DNA of 64,000 nt from Rhodobacteraceae bacterium UBA6141 (GTDB lineage: Bacteria > Pseudomonadota > Alphaproteobacteria > Rhodobacterales > Rhodobacteraceae): assembly GCA_002423245.1 (NCBI GenBank), contig DIVD01000012.1:60244-124243 (forward strand), written 5' to 3'. The position numbers and the translations under genes are program-made. The notes beneath the pieces were generated by a model that did no database searches, was not told the origin of the DNA, and was given only the letters and a program-made list of their open reading frames with translations. Shown piece after piece: positions 1-8,808 of this stretch; positions within the stretch are counted from its first letter, which is position 1; each line of letters starts with the position of its first letter.

Positions 1-723
1 CTGCTCGAACATGTCGCGCACCCGGCTTGCGCCGACGCCCACGAACATTTCCACGAAGTCCGAGCCCGAGATGGTGAAGAACGGCACGCCCGCCTCGCCC
101 GCGATGGCGCGGGCCAGCAGCGTCTTGCCGGTGCCGGGCGGGCCGACCAGCAGCGCGCCCTTCGGGATCTTGCCGCCCAGACGGCTGAACTTCTGCGGGT
201 TGCGCAGGAATTCGACGATCTCCTCCAGCTCTTCCTTGGCCTCGTCGATGCCGGCCACGTCGTCGAAGGTGACGCGGCCCTGCTTTTCGGTCAGCAGCTT
301 GGCGCGGCTCTTGCCAAAGCCCATCGCCCCGCCCTTGCCGCCGCCCTGCATCCGGTTCATGAAGAATATCCAGATGCCGATCAGCAGCAGGAACGGCAGC
401 CACAGCGAGAGCATCGACAGGAAGCCCGACTGCTCCTGCCGCTCGACCTTCACTTCCACGTCATTGGCGATCAGCCGGTCGGTAATCTGGTCCGGCTCCG
501 GCTTGACCGTCACGTATTGCTGACCGTCCTTGCCACGCAGGATCACCTGCTCGCCGTCCAGCGTGACCGAGGCGACCTCGCCCGCGTCAACGCGCCGGAC
601 AAAGTCCGAATAGCTGATCGAGCGCGAGTTCATCGTGCTCTGCCCGCCCGAAAACAGGTTGAAGAGCGCAAGAATGAGCAGGAACAGCACGACCCAGAAG
701 GCGATATTGCGCGCGTTGCCCAA
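1..723 (-). CDS. ftsH: ATP-dependent zinc metalloprotease FtsH (N-terminal 241 residues, runs off the left edge)
   Basis: Membrane-anchored AAA+ protease that degrades misfolded and short-lived membrane and cytosolic proteins. The visible part has a first membrane segment at about residues 8-24, a periplasmic domain, a second membrane segment near residues 108-122, and the start of the AAA domain with Walker A GPPGTGKT near residue 195. The zinc HEXGH site lies outside the window. I chose the TTG start at 723 because GGAGG sits eight bases upstream and the protein then begins MGNARNIAFW, as in relatives. An in-frame ATG at 738 would add five residues and overlap that ribosome binding site. 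It lies 90 bases after tilS, the usual tilS-ftsH order downstream of tol-pal. Confidence 0.95.
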   Translation of the reverse strand, partial: MGNARNIAFWVVLFLLILALFNLFSGGQSTMNSRSISYSDFVRRVDAGEVASVTLDGEQVILRGKDGQQYVTVKPEPDQITDRLIANDVEVKVERQEQSGFLSMLSLWLPFLLLIGIWIFFMNRMQGGGKGGAMGFGKSRAKLLTEKQGRVTFDDVAGIDEAKEELEEIVEFLRNPQKFSRLGGKIPKGALLVGPPGTGKTLLARAIAGEAGVPFFTISGSDFVEMFVGVGASRVRDMFEQ

Positions 724-813
724 GGGGGAAACCTCCATTTGTGCGGACAGCCCCGTGCCATTGGCGGCGCGCGGTGCCTCTTGCCGTTCAAAATAGGGAT
801 TTGGCGGGCAGGT

Positions 814-2100
814 TCAATCCAAGATCAGCGACAGAACGAAGTCCTCCTCCCCGCAGGCAAGCTCTGCGGTCCATCCCCCCGGTCGCCCGGCCAGCGGCGC
901 CGCGACCAGATCGCCGCCGCGCCAGACCGCAGGCGTCGCCGCCAGCGCGGCGCGGGGGCGGCCCCAGCCGCGCCAGTCGGGGCACAGCGCCAGCCCCGCA
1001 GGCCCGAGCGCCCGCACCTCGCAGCCCTCGGGCCCCGGCCCGTGCAGCCGCCAGCGGCCATCCCACAGCGCGCCCGGCGCGGCCCGCGTGCCGGCCACCG
1101 CCTGCGGCTCGCGCGCGATGCGCAGGCCACCTTTCTCGGGCAGCAGCAGGCAGCCGGCCAGCGTTGCAGGCTTGCCCGCCGCGGCCGATGCCAGCGCGCC
1201 GCGCAGCGCCGCCAGACGCGGGCGGTAGGCGCCCCCGCCGATCCAGCGCAGCGCATGGGCGGCGATGCGCAGGCGCGTCTCCTCGGGCAGGCCCGCATAC
1301 CCCGCAGCCAGCAGCACGTCGCCGCCGTCGATGCGCGCCAGCGCGCGCGCGGCCGCCTGCGCCGCCTCTGCCAGCGCATCCCGCGCCATGCGCATTCGCG
1401 CGGCGGTGTCCAGCAGCCCCGCCGCGTCAATCCCCAGCGGCGCGAGCACCGCCAGCGCCCGCCGCGCCTTCACGCGGTCGAACCGCATGTCCTCGTTGGA
1501 AGGGTCCTCGGCCCAGCCGACCCCGCGCGCGCGCAGCCAGTCGCGCAACTCGGCGCGCCGCAGCCCCAGCAGCGGGCGCAGCCACAGCAGCCCTTCCACC
1601 TGCCGCCGCGCCGCCATCCCGGCCAGCCCGTCCACGCCAGAGCCGCGCGCCAGCCGCAGCAGCACCGTCTCGGCCTGATCGTCGGCGGTATGGCCAAGCG
1701 CCACCGCAGGCAGGCCCTGCCCCGCCGCCCAGTCCGCGATCAGCCGCTGCCGCGCGCGCCGGGCCGCGTCCTGCAGGTTGCCGCGCCCGTCCCAGCCCTG
1801 CCAGCGCAGCACCCTGTGCGGCACGCCCAGCCCCGCGCAGGTCCGCGCGACCGCCGCCGCCTCTGCCGCGGCGTCCGGCCGCAGCCCGTGATCCACCGTC
1901 ACCGCCAGCAGATCCGGCGCCAGATCCGGCCCGGCCGCCGCGCGCCAGGCCGCCAGCAGATGCAGCAGCGCCACCGAATCGCCGCCGCCCGACACGGCAA
2001 CGCCCAGACGGTCGAACCGCCCGGGCGCAAGTTCCGCAACCACTGTCCGCAGCAGCGGATCCCGGATCACCGCCCGGCAGCCGTCACCTTCGGCCGTCAC
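814..2100 (-). CDS. tilS: tRNA(Ile)-lysidine synthase TilS
   Basis: Cytosolic ATP-dependent ligase that attaches lysine to C34 of the tRNA(Ile) CAU anticodon, changing its reading from AUG to AUA. The PP-loop SGGGDS lies near residue 32 and the adenylation-domain motif HTADDQAETVLLRLARGSG follows. The remaining half corresponds to the C-terminal tRNA-binding region. The start is a GTG that overlaps the cpoB stop as GTGA, giving 428 residues, a normal length. An upstream in-frame ATG at 2190 would lie inside cpoB and add 30 residues that do not look like TilS. The tight overlap points to translational coupling with the tol-pal genes upstream. Confidence 0.93.
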   Translation of the reverse strand: MTAEGDGCRAVIRDPLLRTVVAELAPGRFDRLGVAVSGGGDSVALLHLLAAWRAAAGPDLAPDLLAVTVDHGLRPDAAAEAAAVARTCAGLGVPHRVLRWQGWDGRGNLQDAARRARQRLIADWAAGQGLPAVALGHTADDQAETVLLRLARGSGVDGLAGMAARRQVEGLLWLRPLLGLRRAELRDWLRARGVGWAEDPSNEDMRFDRVKARRALAVLAPLGIDAAGLLDTAARMRMARDALAEAAQAAARALARIDGGDVLLAAGYAGLPEETRLRIAAHALRWIGGGAYRPRLAALRGALASAAAGKPATLAGCLLLPEKGGLRIAREPQAVAGTRAAPGALWDGRWRLHGPGPEGCEVRALGPAGLALCPDWRGWGRPRAALAATPAVWRGGDLVAAPLAGRPGGWTAELACGEEDFVLSLILD

Positions 2101-2969
2101 TGGCAGCCGAGGCTGCGCATCTGCGCCGCGGCCTCGGCCGTCGCCGGATGGCCGGGGAAGCGGACCCCAACCTCGGCCAGCGTCACGCACGCCTCGCTCC
2201 GCTGGCCAAGCTCGCCAAGCGAGGTGCCAAGCCGCAGCAGGTTGTCGGCGGCGAAGGGCCCGTCGGGGCTGCCCGAGAAGCCGTCGAGATAGGCGCGGGC
2301 GGCATCCGCCGTCTCGCCAAGCTGGCGCAGCGCCTCGCCGCGCCGGAAATGCGCCTCGCCGGTCAGCGGGCCGCCCGTGTAGGTTTGGGTAAAGGTCGCA
2401 AAGAGGTCAGCGGCGCGGCGAAAGTCACCTTGATCGAGCACCTCCCGGGCCCGATCGAAATCCGCCTGCTCGCCTACCGCAAGCTCTGCCCCGCGCACTG
2501 CCCCAGGCTCTGCCCCGCGCGCGGGCGGCCTCGTCCCGGCCGGTGACGGGACGGCAGGTGACGGGACGGCCGGCGCGGCGCTGCCCGCCTCGCCGCCAAG
2601 CGTGGCGGTGACCGGAAGGTTGGCCGGGTCGCAGCCGTCCTCCATCTCGCAGAGCCGGAATTCCAGATCGCCGATCCGGTTGGTGCCGTCCGACACCACG
2701 CGGTCGATGCGGTTCTGCAACTCCTCGGTCTGCGCGGTCAGCCGCGCCAGTTCCGCCTCCATCGTGTTCATCCGGTCCAGCGCCGTGGCCCCGCCCGCGG
2801 CCTGCAGGCCGGTGCCCGAGCTGACAAGCTCGGACTTCAGCGATTGCAGCATCGCGGCCAGCTGCGACAGCTCGGCCCGGATATCGGCCAGCGTCTCGGC
2901 ACGGGCCGCACCCGCAAGGGGGGCGGCCAGCGCGAAGACGCACAGGGCAAGGCCCGAAAGCCGGATCAT
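2097..2969 (-). CDS. cpoB: Tol-Pal system protein CpoB/YbgF
   Basis: Periplasmic coordinator of outer-membrane constriction and peptidoglycan synthesis, partner of TolA in the Tol-Pal complex. A signal peptide covers about residues 1-24 (cleavage after AARA). A coiled-coil trimerisation region follows at about 26-95, then a Pro/Ala-rich linker, then TPR-like repeats from about 165 to the end. The linker contains an in-frame 15-base tandem duplication encoding a repeated PSPAV. It starts 13 bases after pal and overlaps tilS by four bases. Confidence 0.92.
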   Translation of the reverse strand: MIRLSGLALCVFALAAPLAGAARAETLADIRAELSQLAAMLQSLKSELVSSGTGLQAAGGATALDRMNTMEAELARLTAQTEELQNRIDRVVSDGTNRIGDLEFRLCEMEDGCDPANLPVTATLGGEAGSAAPAVPSPAVPSPAGTRPPARGAEPGAVRGAELAVGEQADFDRAREVLDQGDFRRAADLFATFTQTYTGGPLTGEAHFRRGEALRQLGETADAARAYLDGFSGSPDGPFAADNLLRLGTSLGELGQRSEACVTLAEVGVRFPGHPATAEAAAQMRSLGCQ

Positions 2970-2982
2970 GGCTGCCCCCGTG

Positions 2983-3510
2983 TCAGCTTCCGGCCCCGAC
3001 CGAGATCACGGTCACGGCGCGGCGGTTCTGCGCATAGCAGCTTTCCTCGGAGCAGACCTGCAACGGACGCTCCTTGCCATAGCTGACGGTGCGCAGCCGG
3101 TTCGGCGCGACGCCCTGGCTGATCAGGAACTCCTGCACGGCGCTGGCGCGGCGCGCGCCAAGGGCAAGGTTGTATTCCCGCGTGCCCTGCTCGTCGGCAT
3201 GGCCCTCGATGATCGCGGTGTATTGCGGATGGCTTGCAAGCCACTGGGCCTGCCCGGTCAGGATCATCCGCGCCTCGGGGCTGAGGGTGGACTGGTCCAC
3301 CGCGAACAGCACCCGGTCGCCCACGGTCTGCGAAAAGTAGGCCGGCGAGTTCGGGTCGTTCGCGCCGCCAAGCCCGGTGGTGCCGACGCCGCCGTAGCCG
3401 CCCGCGCCCCCCGCTCCGCCCGCTCCGCCCGCGCCAAAGCGGTTCGGGTTGTTGCAGGCCGCAAGGGCCAGTGCGCCGATCAGAAGAAGGGCCGAGGAGT
3501 GCAGTCTCAT
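2983..3510 (-). CDS. pal: Peptidoglycan-associated lipoprotein Pal
   Basis: Outer-membrane lipoprotein that binds peptidoglycan and anchors the Tol-Pal complex. The start at 3510 gives a lipoprotein signal MRLHSSALLLIGALALAAC with lipobox LAAC and acylated Cys19. A Gly-Ala-rich linker follows (repeated GGAGGAGG) and then an OmpA-like peptidoglycan-binding domain from about residue 60, with the expected NLALGARRA stretch. The longer in-frame ATG at 3639 would place a non-signal extension before the lipobox and is rejected. Length 175 residues is typical. Confidence 0.95.
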   Translation of the reverse strand: MRLHSSALLLIGALALAACNNPNRFGAGGAGGAGGAGGYGGVGTTGLGGANDPNSPAYFSQTVGDRVLFAVDQSTLSPEARMILTGQAQWLASHPQYTAIIEGHADEQGTREYNLALGARRASAVQEFLISQGVAPNRLRTVSYGKERPLQVCSEESCYAQNRRAVTVISVGAGS

Positions 3511-3541
3511 GTCGTTCCGCCTGTGTTCTTGTGGCCATTGG

Positions 3542-3567
3542 GCCGCCGATGGATGCCGCCGATGGAT
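3542..3567. repeat. Perfect 13-bp tandem duplication in the tolB-pal spacer
   Basis: Two adjacent identical copies of GCCGCCGATGGAT lie at 3542-3554 and 3555-3567, upstream of the pal start. It is one of several 12-15 bp duplications in spacers of the chromosomal part of this window. Confidence 0.85.
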
Positions 3568-3638
3568 CCGGTGGCCTTTGGCTGTCAGGTTATCATTGCG
3601 TCCGCGCTTTGGAAACGCTCCGTCTCGGGTCGCCGGCA

Positions 3639-4964
3639 TCAGGGCAGCAGCGGCGACCAGGCCGGGTCCGATGCCGCGCCCGCCGTCGGCACGACCTTCA
3701 GGTTCCTCCCGGTGATGTCCACCGAATAGAGCCGCGGCTCCCCGCCTGCGCCCGCCGTCTCGCGGGTGAACATGATCACGCGGCCATTCGGCGCCCAGGT
3801 CGGTCCCTCGTCAAGGAACGAGGCGGTGAGCAGCCGCTCCTCGGAGCCATCCGTGCGCATCACCCCGATATGGAAGCGGCCCTCGTTCTGCTTGGTGAAG
3901 GCGATGAGGTCGCCGCGCGGCGACCAGACCGGCGTGCCATAGCGGCCCTGGCCGAAGCTGATCCGCGTCGGCTCGCCGCCCGAGGCCGACATGATGTAAA
4001 GCTGCTGCGTGCCCGAACGGTCGCTCTCGAACACGATCCTGCTGCCATCGGGGCTGTAGGAGGGGCCCGTCTCGATCGAGGGGGTGTTGGTCAGCCTCGC
4101 CGACTGCCCGGTGTTCAGGTCCATCTTCCAGATGTCGGTATTGCCGCCCTGTTCCAGCGAGTAGACGACCTGCCGCCCGTCGGGCGAGAAGCGCGGCGCG
4201 AAGGTCATGGTGCCCGGCGTTTCGGGCAGAAGCTGCGCGGTGACGGATGCCACGTTCAGCAGCTTGATCCGCGGAAAGCCGGTTTCGAACGAGGTGTACA
4301 GCACCCGGTCGCCGGTGGGCGAGAAACGCGGCGCCAGCACGATGGTGCTGGAGTCGGTCAGGTACTGCACGTTGGCGCCGTCGTAATCCATCACGGCAAG
4401 CCGCTTCTGGCGCGCGTTCTTGGGCCCGGTTTCGGCGACGAAGACCACGCGGCTGTCGAAATACGCGCCTTCGCCGGTGATCCGGCTGTAGGCGGCATCG
4501 GCGACCTTGTGCGCCATCCGCCGCCAGCTTGCGGTGGTGGCGGCGAATTGCAGCCCCTCGCCCAGTTGCTGGCCGGAATAGATGTCATACAGCCGGAACT
4601 TCACCGTCAGCCGGTCGCCCGAAACGGACACCGCCCCGGTGATCAGCGCCTCGGCATTGACCGCCTTCCAGTCGGCATAGCCCACCGGCGCGTCAAAGCT
4701 GGTGACGCGGGCGATATGGGCCGAAGCCGGGATCTCGCGGAAGAGGCCGGTGCCGCTGAGATCCGAGGCGACGACGCGCGAGATTTCGGTGGCATATTTC
4801 TGCGCCGCCGAGTTCTCCGCCACGAAGGCCGGCACCGCGTAGGGCAGCGGCTCGATCACGCCTTCGGTGATTTCCAGCCGCAGCGGGCCGTCCTGCGCGG
4901 CCAGCGGCGCCGCGGCGAAGGCTGCGCCGGCAAGTGCCAGCGCCAGTGTCAGATGTCGAAACAT
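3639..4964 (-). CDS. tolB: Tol-Pal system beta-propeller protein TolB
   Basis: Periplasmic protein that shuttles between Pal and TolA/outer-membrane partners. The start MFRHLTLALALAG gives a Sec signal peptide (about residues 1-22). Next come an N-terminal alpha/beta domain and a C-terminal six-bladed propeller with repeated FSPTGDRV, FSPDGRQV, YSPDGSRI and WSPRGDLI signatures. A GAGAGGGG ribosome binding site precedes this start. The upstream in-frame ATG at 5186 would add 74 basic residues before the signal peptide and is rejected. The resulting 441 residues are typical. Confidence 0.95.
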   Translation of the reverse strand: MFRHLTLALALAGAAFAAAPLAAQDGPLRLEITEGVIEPLPYAVPAFVAENSAAQKYATEISRVVASDLSGTGLFREIPASAHIARVTSFDAPVGYADWKAVNAEALITGAVSVSGDRLTVKFRLYDIYSGQQLGEGLQFAATTASWRRMAHKVADAAYSRITGEGAYFDSRVVFVAETGPKNARQKRLAVMDYDGANVQYLTDSSTIVLAPRFSPTGDRVLYTSFETGFPRIKLLNVASVTAQLLPETPGTMTFAPRFSPDGRQVVYSLEQGGNTDIWKMDLNTGQSARLTNTPSIETGPSYSPDGSRIVFESDRSGTQQLYIMSASGGEPTRISFGQGRYGTPVWSPRGDLIAFTKQNEGRFHIGVMRTDGSEERLLTASFLDEGPTWAPNGRVIMFTRETAGAGGEPRLYSVDITGRNLKVVPTAGAASDPAWSPLLP

Positions 4965-5081
4965 GGGCGTTGCAACCCCTCTCTTGCGGGCCCGGCGGGC
5001 CACCTTAAGAAACCACTGCCATGCCGCCGGGCGGCGGCAGGTTCTGCCTGTCCTCGCCCGGCCCAACCGGCGCGGGCCAAG

Positions 5082-5119
5082 GATCGTTCCGGGGATCGTT
5101 CCGCGCGATCGTTCCGCGC
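5082..5119. repeat. Three tandem copies of a 12-13 bp unit between tolA and tolB
   Basis: Units GATCGTTCCGGG (5082-5093) and GATCGTTCCGCGC (5094-5106 and 5107-5119) lie in the 170-base spacer between the tolA stop and the tolB start. They are probably replication-slippage products. I see no clear terminator or promoter in this spacer. Confidence 0.85.
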
Positions 5120-5134
5120 GCTGCATCCGGCCCG

Positions 5135-6367
5135 TCACTTGATCCTCATGTTCGTCGGGTTGAAGATCATCTCGATCTCGTCCCACTGGTCATATTTCTC
5201 GGCCGGCAGGTCATAGCCGTTGGCCCCGCAGCGGATGATCGCGCGCCGCGCCGCCTCATAGGCCTGCCGCGCCGCCGCCTGCGACCCGCCCTCGTAGCCC
5301 AGCATCTCGATGCTGTTCGATTGCGGCCGCCCGTCGGGCGACATCAGCACCCGCACCGTCACCGTCACCTGCAAGGCGTCGGAGGACAGCGAGCCGGTAT
5401 TCCAGCAGGCCTGCACCGCCAGCCGCAGCGCGTCCTTCTCGCCCGAGGTCATCGGCGGGCCGGAGGCCGCGCGGCCCTGCCCGGCTGCGGGTTTCGCCGC
5501 CTGTTCGGAGGCCAGCGCCTCGGCCAGCGCGTCCGCGACCACATCCTCGCGCGCGGGGGCGGCAGGCTTGCCCCGTTCGGCGGCGGCCGTCCGCGTCTCG
5601 GCCGTCCGCGTCTCGGCCGGCGGGGAGTCGGCCTGCGGGGCGGGGCGCGCCGGGCGGGCGGGGCGCGGGCGCGGGCGCGACGTGGCAAGCGGCGCCGAGC
5701 TTTCCGGCGCCTCGTCGGTCTCGGTCGCCTCGGTCACGATCTCGGTCGTGGCCTCGGGGGGCGCGGCCTCCTCGCGCGGGGGCTCGGGCACCGGCTCGGG
5801 CTCGGGCGTGGGTTCGGGGCGCGTCTCGGCCTCGGCGGTTTCCGAGACCTGCGCATCGGGCTCCGGCGCCTCGGCGGGGGTCGGGGCCACGCGGGGCGCG
5901 GGGCGCGGGCGAGGGCGGGGGCTGATCTCGGTCAGGATCGTCGCGCTCGGCTCCTCGACCGGCGGGAGCGGGGGGGTCGGCGGCGCCTCGGACCGGGCGG
6001 CCGCCGGCGGGGTCGGTTCGCTGACATCGGGGGCGGCGTCGGGCTGCGCGTCCGGCGCGGGAGGCTCGGGCGTCGCCTGCGCAGACTCCGCAGGTTGCCC
6101 GGCGGGCGGTTGCTCCGGCTCCGGCACCTCCGGCGCGGCGGGGGGCGAGGGCGCTTCGGGCGCGGCCACGGGCGCACGGCTGGCGGCCGCCTCGGCCGCC
6201 GCCGAGATCGCCGCGAATTCGCTTTCCGACATCAGCGAGACCTCGGCCATCTCCACCGGCTCGCTCGGCTGCGGCTGGAACAGCCAGCCGCCGAGCACGG
6301 CCCACAGGAACACCCCCGCATGACCCGCCGCCGATACCGTGATGCCGATCTTTTCCGGGCTCGCCAT
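5135..6367 (-). CDS. tolA: Tol-Pal system protein TolA
   Basis: Inner-membrane protein that spans the periplasm and couples TolQR proton-motive-force energy to TolB/Pal. A single N-terminal membrane helix lies near residues 10-30. A very long, low-complexity Pro/Glu/Ala-rich domain follows (about 45-290), replacing the Lys/Ala helix of the E. coli protein. The globular C-terminal domain (about 300-410) has the TonB/TolA fold signature with a conserved ACWNTGSL region. The linker contains a perfect in-frame duplication encoding AETRT twice. It starts nine bases after tolR. Confidence 0.93.
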   Translation of the reverse strand: MASPEKIGITVSAAGHAGVFLWAVLGGWLFQPQPSEPVEMAEVSLMSESEFAAISAAAEAAASRAPVAAPEAPSPPAAPEVPEPEQPPAGQPAESAQATPEPPAPDAQPDAAPDVSEPTPPAAARSEAPPTPPLPPVEEPSATILTEISPRPRPRPAPRVAPTPAEAPEPDAQVSETAEAETRPEPTPEPEPVPEPPREEAAPPEATTEIVTEATETDEAPESSAPLATSRPRPRPARPARPAPQADSPPAETRTAETRTAAAERGKPAAPAREDVVADALAEALASEQAAKPAAGQGRAASGPPMTSGEKDALRLAVQACWNTGSLSSDALQVTVTVRVLMSPDGRPQSNSIEMLGYEGGSQAAARQAYEAARRAIIRCGANGYDLPAEKYDQWDEIEMIFNPTNMRIK

Positions 6368-6376
6368 GGGCTGCCT

Positions 6377-6862
6377 TTACTCGCTCGGGGCCGCTACCGC
6401 GCCATCGAACCGCGGCCCGCCCGCCTCGGTCACAAGGATGATCGAGGTGAAGCCGCCCGCATTCAGCGCGCCCATCACCTGCACCACGCGCGCATAGGGG
6501 ATCGACCCGTCGGCGCGCAGGAACAGCTTGTCATCGCTTCGCTCTGCCGCGATGGCGCGCAGCCGGTCGATCAGCTCGTCCTCGGGCGTCTCGGTGTTCA
6601 TGATCGACACCCCGCCCTCGGCGGTGATGGAAATGGTCAGCGGCTCTTCCTGCTGCGTCGGCACCGCCTGCGCGGCGGTCTTCGGCAGTTCCAGCGGCAC
6701 GCCGACGGTCATCAGCGGCGCCGCGACCATGAAGATCACCAGCAGCACCAGCATCACGTCCACGAAGGGCGTGATGTTGATCTCGCTCATCGCGGCGGGT
6801 CTGCTCCGCCGCCGCCCGCGCCGGCCCCCTCCGCCGGACTTTCTGGCCACGCCCGCGCCCAT
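6377..6862 (-). CDS. tolR: Biopolymer transport protein TolR
   Basis: Part of the inner-membrane TolQ-TolR proton-driven motor. After a basic Gly/Arg-rich N-terminus, the motif MSEINITPFVDVMLVLLVIF gives the single membrane helix with the functional Asp. The periplasmic ExbD/TolR domain occupies the rest of 161 residues. The gene starts three bases after tolQ and is followed closely by tolA, so tolQRA are co-transcribed. An internal ATG at MSEIN is a possible alternative start that would remove the basic leader. Confidence 0.94.
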   Translation of the reverse strand: MGAGVARKSGGGGRRGRRRSRPAAMSEINITPFVDVMLVLLVIFMVAAPLMTVGVPLELPKTAAQAVPTQQEEPLTISITAEGGVSIMNTETPEDELIDRLRAIAAERSDDKLFLRADGSIPYARVVQVMGALNAGGFTSIILVTEAGGPRFDGAVAAPSE

Positions 6863-6865
6863 GGC

Positions 6866-7561
6866 TCAGGCGTCCAGCTGGCGCGAGAGGATGGTGGCGA
6901 ATTCGTCGGCGAAGGCCTCGTAGCCCGAAACGATCTTGTCGCTGTCGGCCGAGAGCTTGTTGTAGAAGATCACCGCCGGGATGGCGGCCAGAAGGCCGAT
7001 GCCCGTCGCGAGCAGCGCCTCGGCAATGCCGGGGGCCACCACCGCAAGGCTGGTGTTCTGCGAGATGGCGATCTGCTCGAACGCGGTCTTGATGCCCCAG
7101 ACCGTGCCGAACAGCCCGATGAAGGGCGCCGTGGCGCCGGTCGTGGCCAGCACGCCCAGCCCCGAGTTCAGCCGCTCGGCCTCTTTGGCGATGGCCACGT
7201 CCATCGAGCGGTCGATCCGCGCCTGCGCCCCCGCGATCAGCCCGCCATCCTGCCGGTGGCTGCGCCGCCATTCCAGCATTCCGGCGGCGAAGATCTTCTC
7301 GCTGGCCCCGTCCGGCGCGCTGCCGATCTTCTCGAACAGCTCGTCCAGCGGCTCGCCCGACCAGAACGCCCGGTCGAAGATCGATGCCTCGCGCCGCGCC
7401 ATCCGGTAGGTGATGAACTTCTGCACGATGATCGACCAGGACCAGATGCTGGCCACCGCCAGCATCAGCATCACCAGTTTCACGGTCAGGGTGGCGCGCG
7501 CAAAAAGCGCAAGCAAGGAGAAGTCGATCTCCTGCGCCATCGCAAGGGCTTCGGTTTCCAT
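6866..7561 (-). CDS. tolQ: Tol-Pal motor protein TolQ
   Basis: Inner-membrane stator/channel component, homologous to ExbB and MotA, that works with TolR to energise TolA. Three membrane segments lie near residues 22-42, 133-155 and 170-192, with the conserved ATTGATAPFIGLFGTVWGI stretch. The start METEALAMAQEIDF (7561) gives 231 residues, matching relatives. The in-frame ATG at 7768 lies within ybgC and adds non-homologous sequence. It follows ybgC by 94 bases. Confidence 0.94.
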   Translation of the reverse strand: METEALAMAQEIDFSLLALFARATLTVKLVMLMLAVASIWSWSIIVQKFITYRMARREASIFDRAFWSGEPLDELFEKIGSAPDGASEKIFAAGMLEWRRSHRQDGGLIAGAQARIDRSMDVAIAKEAERLNSGLGVLATTGATAPFIGLFGTVWGIKTAFEQIAISQNTSLAVVAPGIAEALLATGIGLLAAIPAVIFYNKLSADSDKIVSGYEAFADEFATILSRQLDA

Positions 7562-7655
7562 ATATGTGCTGCTCGCCGGTTGTGGGGCCGTGTTCTTCAA
7601 GCCCTCATTGCACGCGATCCTATACGGCGGAAGGGCAAAAGCCAACACATCTGCG

Positions 7656-8114
7656 TCAATGCCGCGTCGCGGCGGCAGGATCGGGGCGCCGTGCCGGCGG
7701 AGCCTCGCCGAGGGGCAGCGCCTGCGCCAGCGTCTGCCGCAACCCCGCCGGGATCCGCGCCGGGGCACCGCCCGCCGAGAGGCAGACCAGCACCACCCGC
7801 GCCTGAAACAGCCGCTCGGTCCCGCGCATCACCGCCTGATCCAGCACGATCCGCGCCGCCGTCACGGCCACCGCCCGCGTTTCCACCACCAGTTCGTCGT
7901 CATGGCGGGCGGGGCGCAGATAATCCGCCTCCACCCGACGCACGGCAAAGACGATCCCCGCCTCGGCCTTCAGGCGGACCTGATCCACCCCGAGGCTGCG
8001 CACCCACTCGCTGCGCCCGCGCTCGATGAACTTGAGGTAATTGGCGTAATAGACGATGCCCGCAAGGTCGGTATCCTCGTAATAGACCCGCAGGGCGAAG
8101 CGGTGCGCGTTCAT
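7656..8114 (-). CDS. ybgC: Acyl-CoA thioesterase YbgC (tol-pal associated)
   Basis: Hot-dog-fold thioesterase of the 4-hydroxybenzoyl-CoA thioesterase family. In other proteobacteria YbgC acts on short or long acyl-CoA or acyl-ACP and associates with phospholipid enzymes at the inner membrane. The catalytic signature YYEDTDLAGIVYYANYLKF lies near residues 10-29 and holds the family Asp, followed by the ERGRSEWVR helix. Length 152 residues is slightly above the family norm. It overlaps the upstream unknown gene by four bases (ATGA), so the two are translationally coupled. Confidence 0.92.
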   Translation of the reverse strand: MNAHRFALRVYYEDTDLAGIVYYANYLKFIERGRSEWVRSLGVDQVRLKAEAGIVFAVRRVEADYLRPARHDDELVVETRAVAVTAARIVLDQAVMRGTERLFQARVVLVCLSAGGAPARIPAGLRQTLAQALPLGEAPPARRPDPAAATRH

Positions 8115-8749
8115 ATCAGCCGCCCCGCCCGCGCCGCCAGCCGCAGCCCGTGCCCCGGCTCGCGCGAGGCGGCCGGCAGCACCGGGTCATAGGCCGCGCG
8201 GATCACCGCCGCGATCTCGGGGCGCAGCACCGCCACCCCCTCGACCAGTGCCAGCGGCGAGGCCCCGCGGAAGGCCGCATCCGACCACAGCACGATCACC
8301 TGCACCGCCTGGCTCAGCGCCAGCGTCGCCGCCGGCACCTCGCGGAGCGCATCATCCATCCGCACGAAGACGAAGGCCGCCCGGATCGCGCCCGCGGCAT
8401 CGAAGCGGAACACCCGGTACTGGTTGGCATCGGCCGCCTGAAGCCGCGCCACCAGCGGCTCCAGCCCGTCCAGCAGGCGGCCGAGGTTCGGCACCTCCAG
8501 CAGTTCGGCCCAGTCCCGCAGGAAGAACACCATCAGGTTCGCGCCAAGCTCGGGGTCCGTCCCGGCCATCCTGTGCCCGGCCAGCGCCACCACCGCCTCG
8601 ATCGCGCCCTTCACCGTGGCCAGCGTCGCATCATCGACGCCGAACACCACCGGCACGATCGGCCGGCCCCAGCGGGCAAAGAGGTAATCCCCCGCCCCGC
8701 GGGTAAAGAGCGCGGTGATGCCCTCGGGGGTGATCTCGTCTGCGCTCAT
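8111..8749 (-). CDS. Conserved hypothetical protein upstream of ybgC
   Basis: A 212-residue, apparently cytosolic alpha/beta protein with no signal peptide or membrane segment that I can see. It starts MSADEITPEGITALF, includes a Cys-free core with IVPVVFGVDDATL, and has a C-terminal half rich in Leu/Val. I recognise it only as a conserved protein of unknown function at this position in Rhodobacterales. The start at 8749 is preferred because AGGTCAG lies just upstream. The ATG at 8791 would add a short Gly/Arg-rich stretch. It sits between ruvB and ybgC and is coupled to ybgC by a four-base overlap. Confidence 0.7.
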   Translation of the reverse strand: MSADEITPEGITALFTRGAGDYLFARWGRPIVPVVFGVDDATLATVKGAIEAVVALAGHRMAGTDPELGANLMVFFLRDWAELLEVPNLGRLLDGLEPLVARLQAADANQYRVFRFDAAGAIRAAFVFVRMDDALREVPAATLALSQAVQVIVLWSDAAFRGASPLALVEGVAVLRPEIAAVIRAAYDPVLPAASREPGHGLRLAARAGRLI

Positions 8750-8808
8750 CTGACCTGCCCTGCCTGCGAAACGCCCCAGCCATAAGGCCATCGCGCCCGC
8801 GCCTCAAG

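Noticed and set aside
517..2546. Long plus-strand open frames (about 590-600 codons) across tilS and cpoB
   Set aside because: Arg/Pro/Ala-rich composition, no ribosome binding site, and antisense to genes with clear family motifs; a by-product of high GC.
5021..8029. A 1002-codon plus-strand frame across tolA, tolR and tolQ
   Set aside because: Low-complexity His/Arg/Gly sequence mirroring the tol genes on the other strand.
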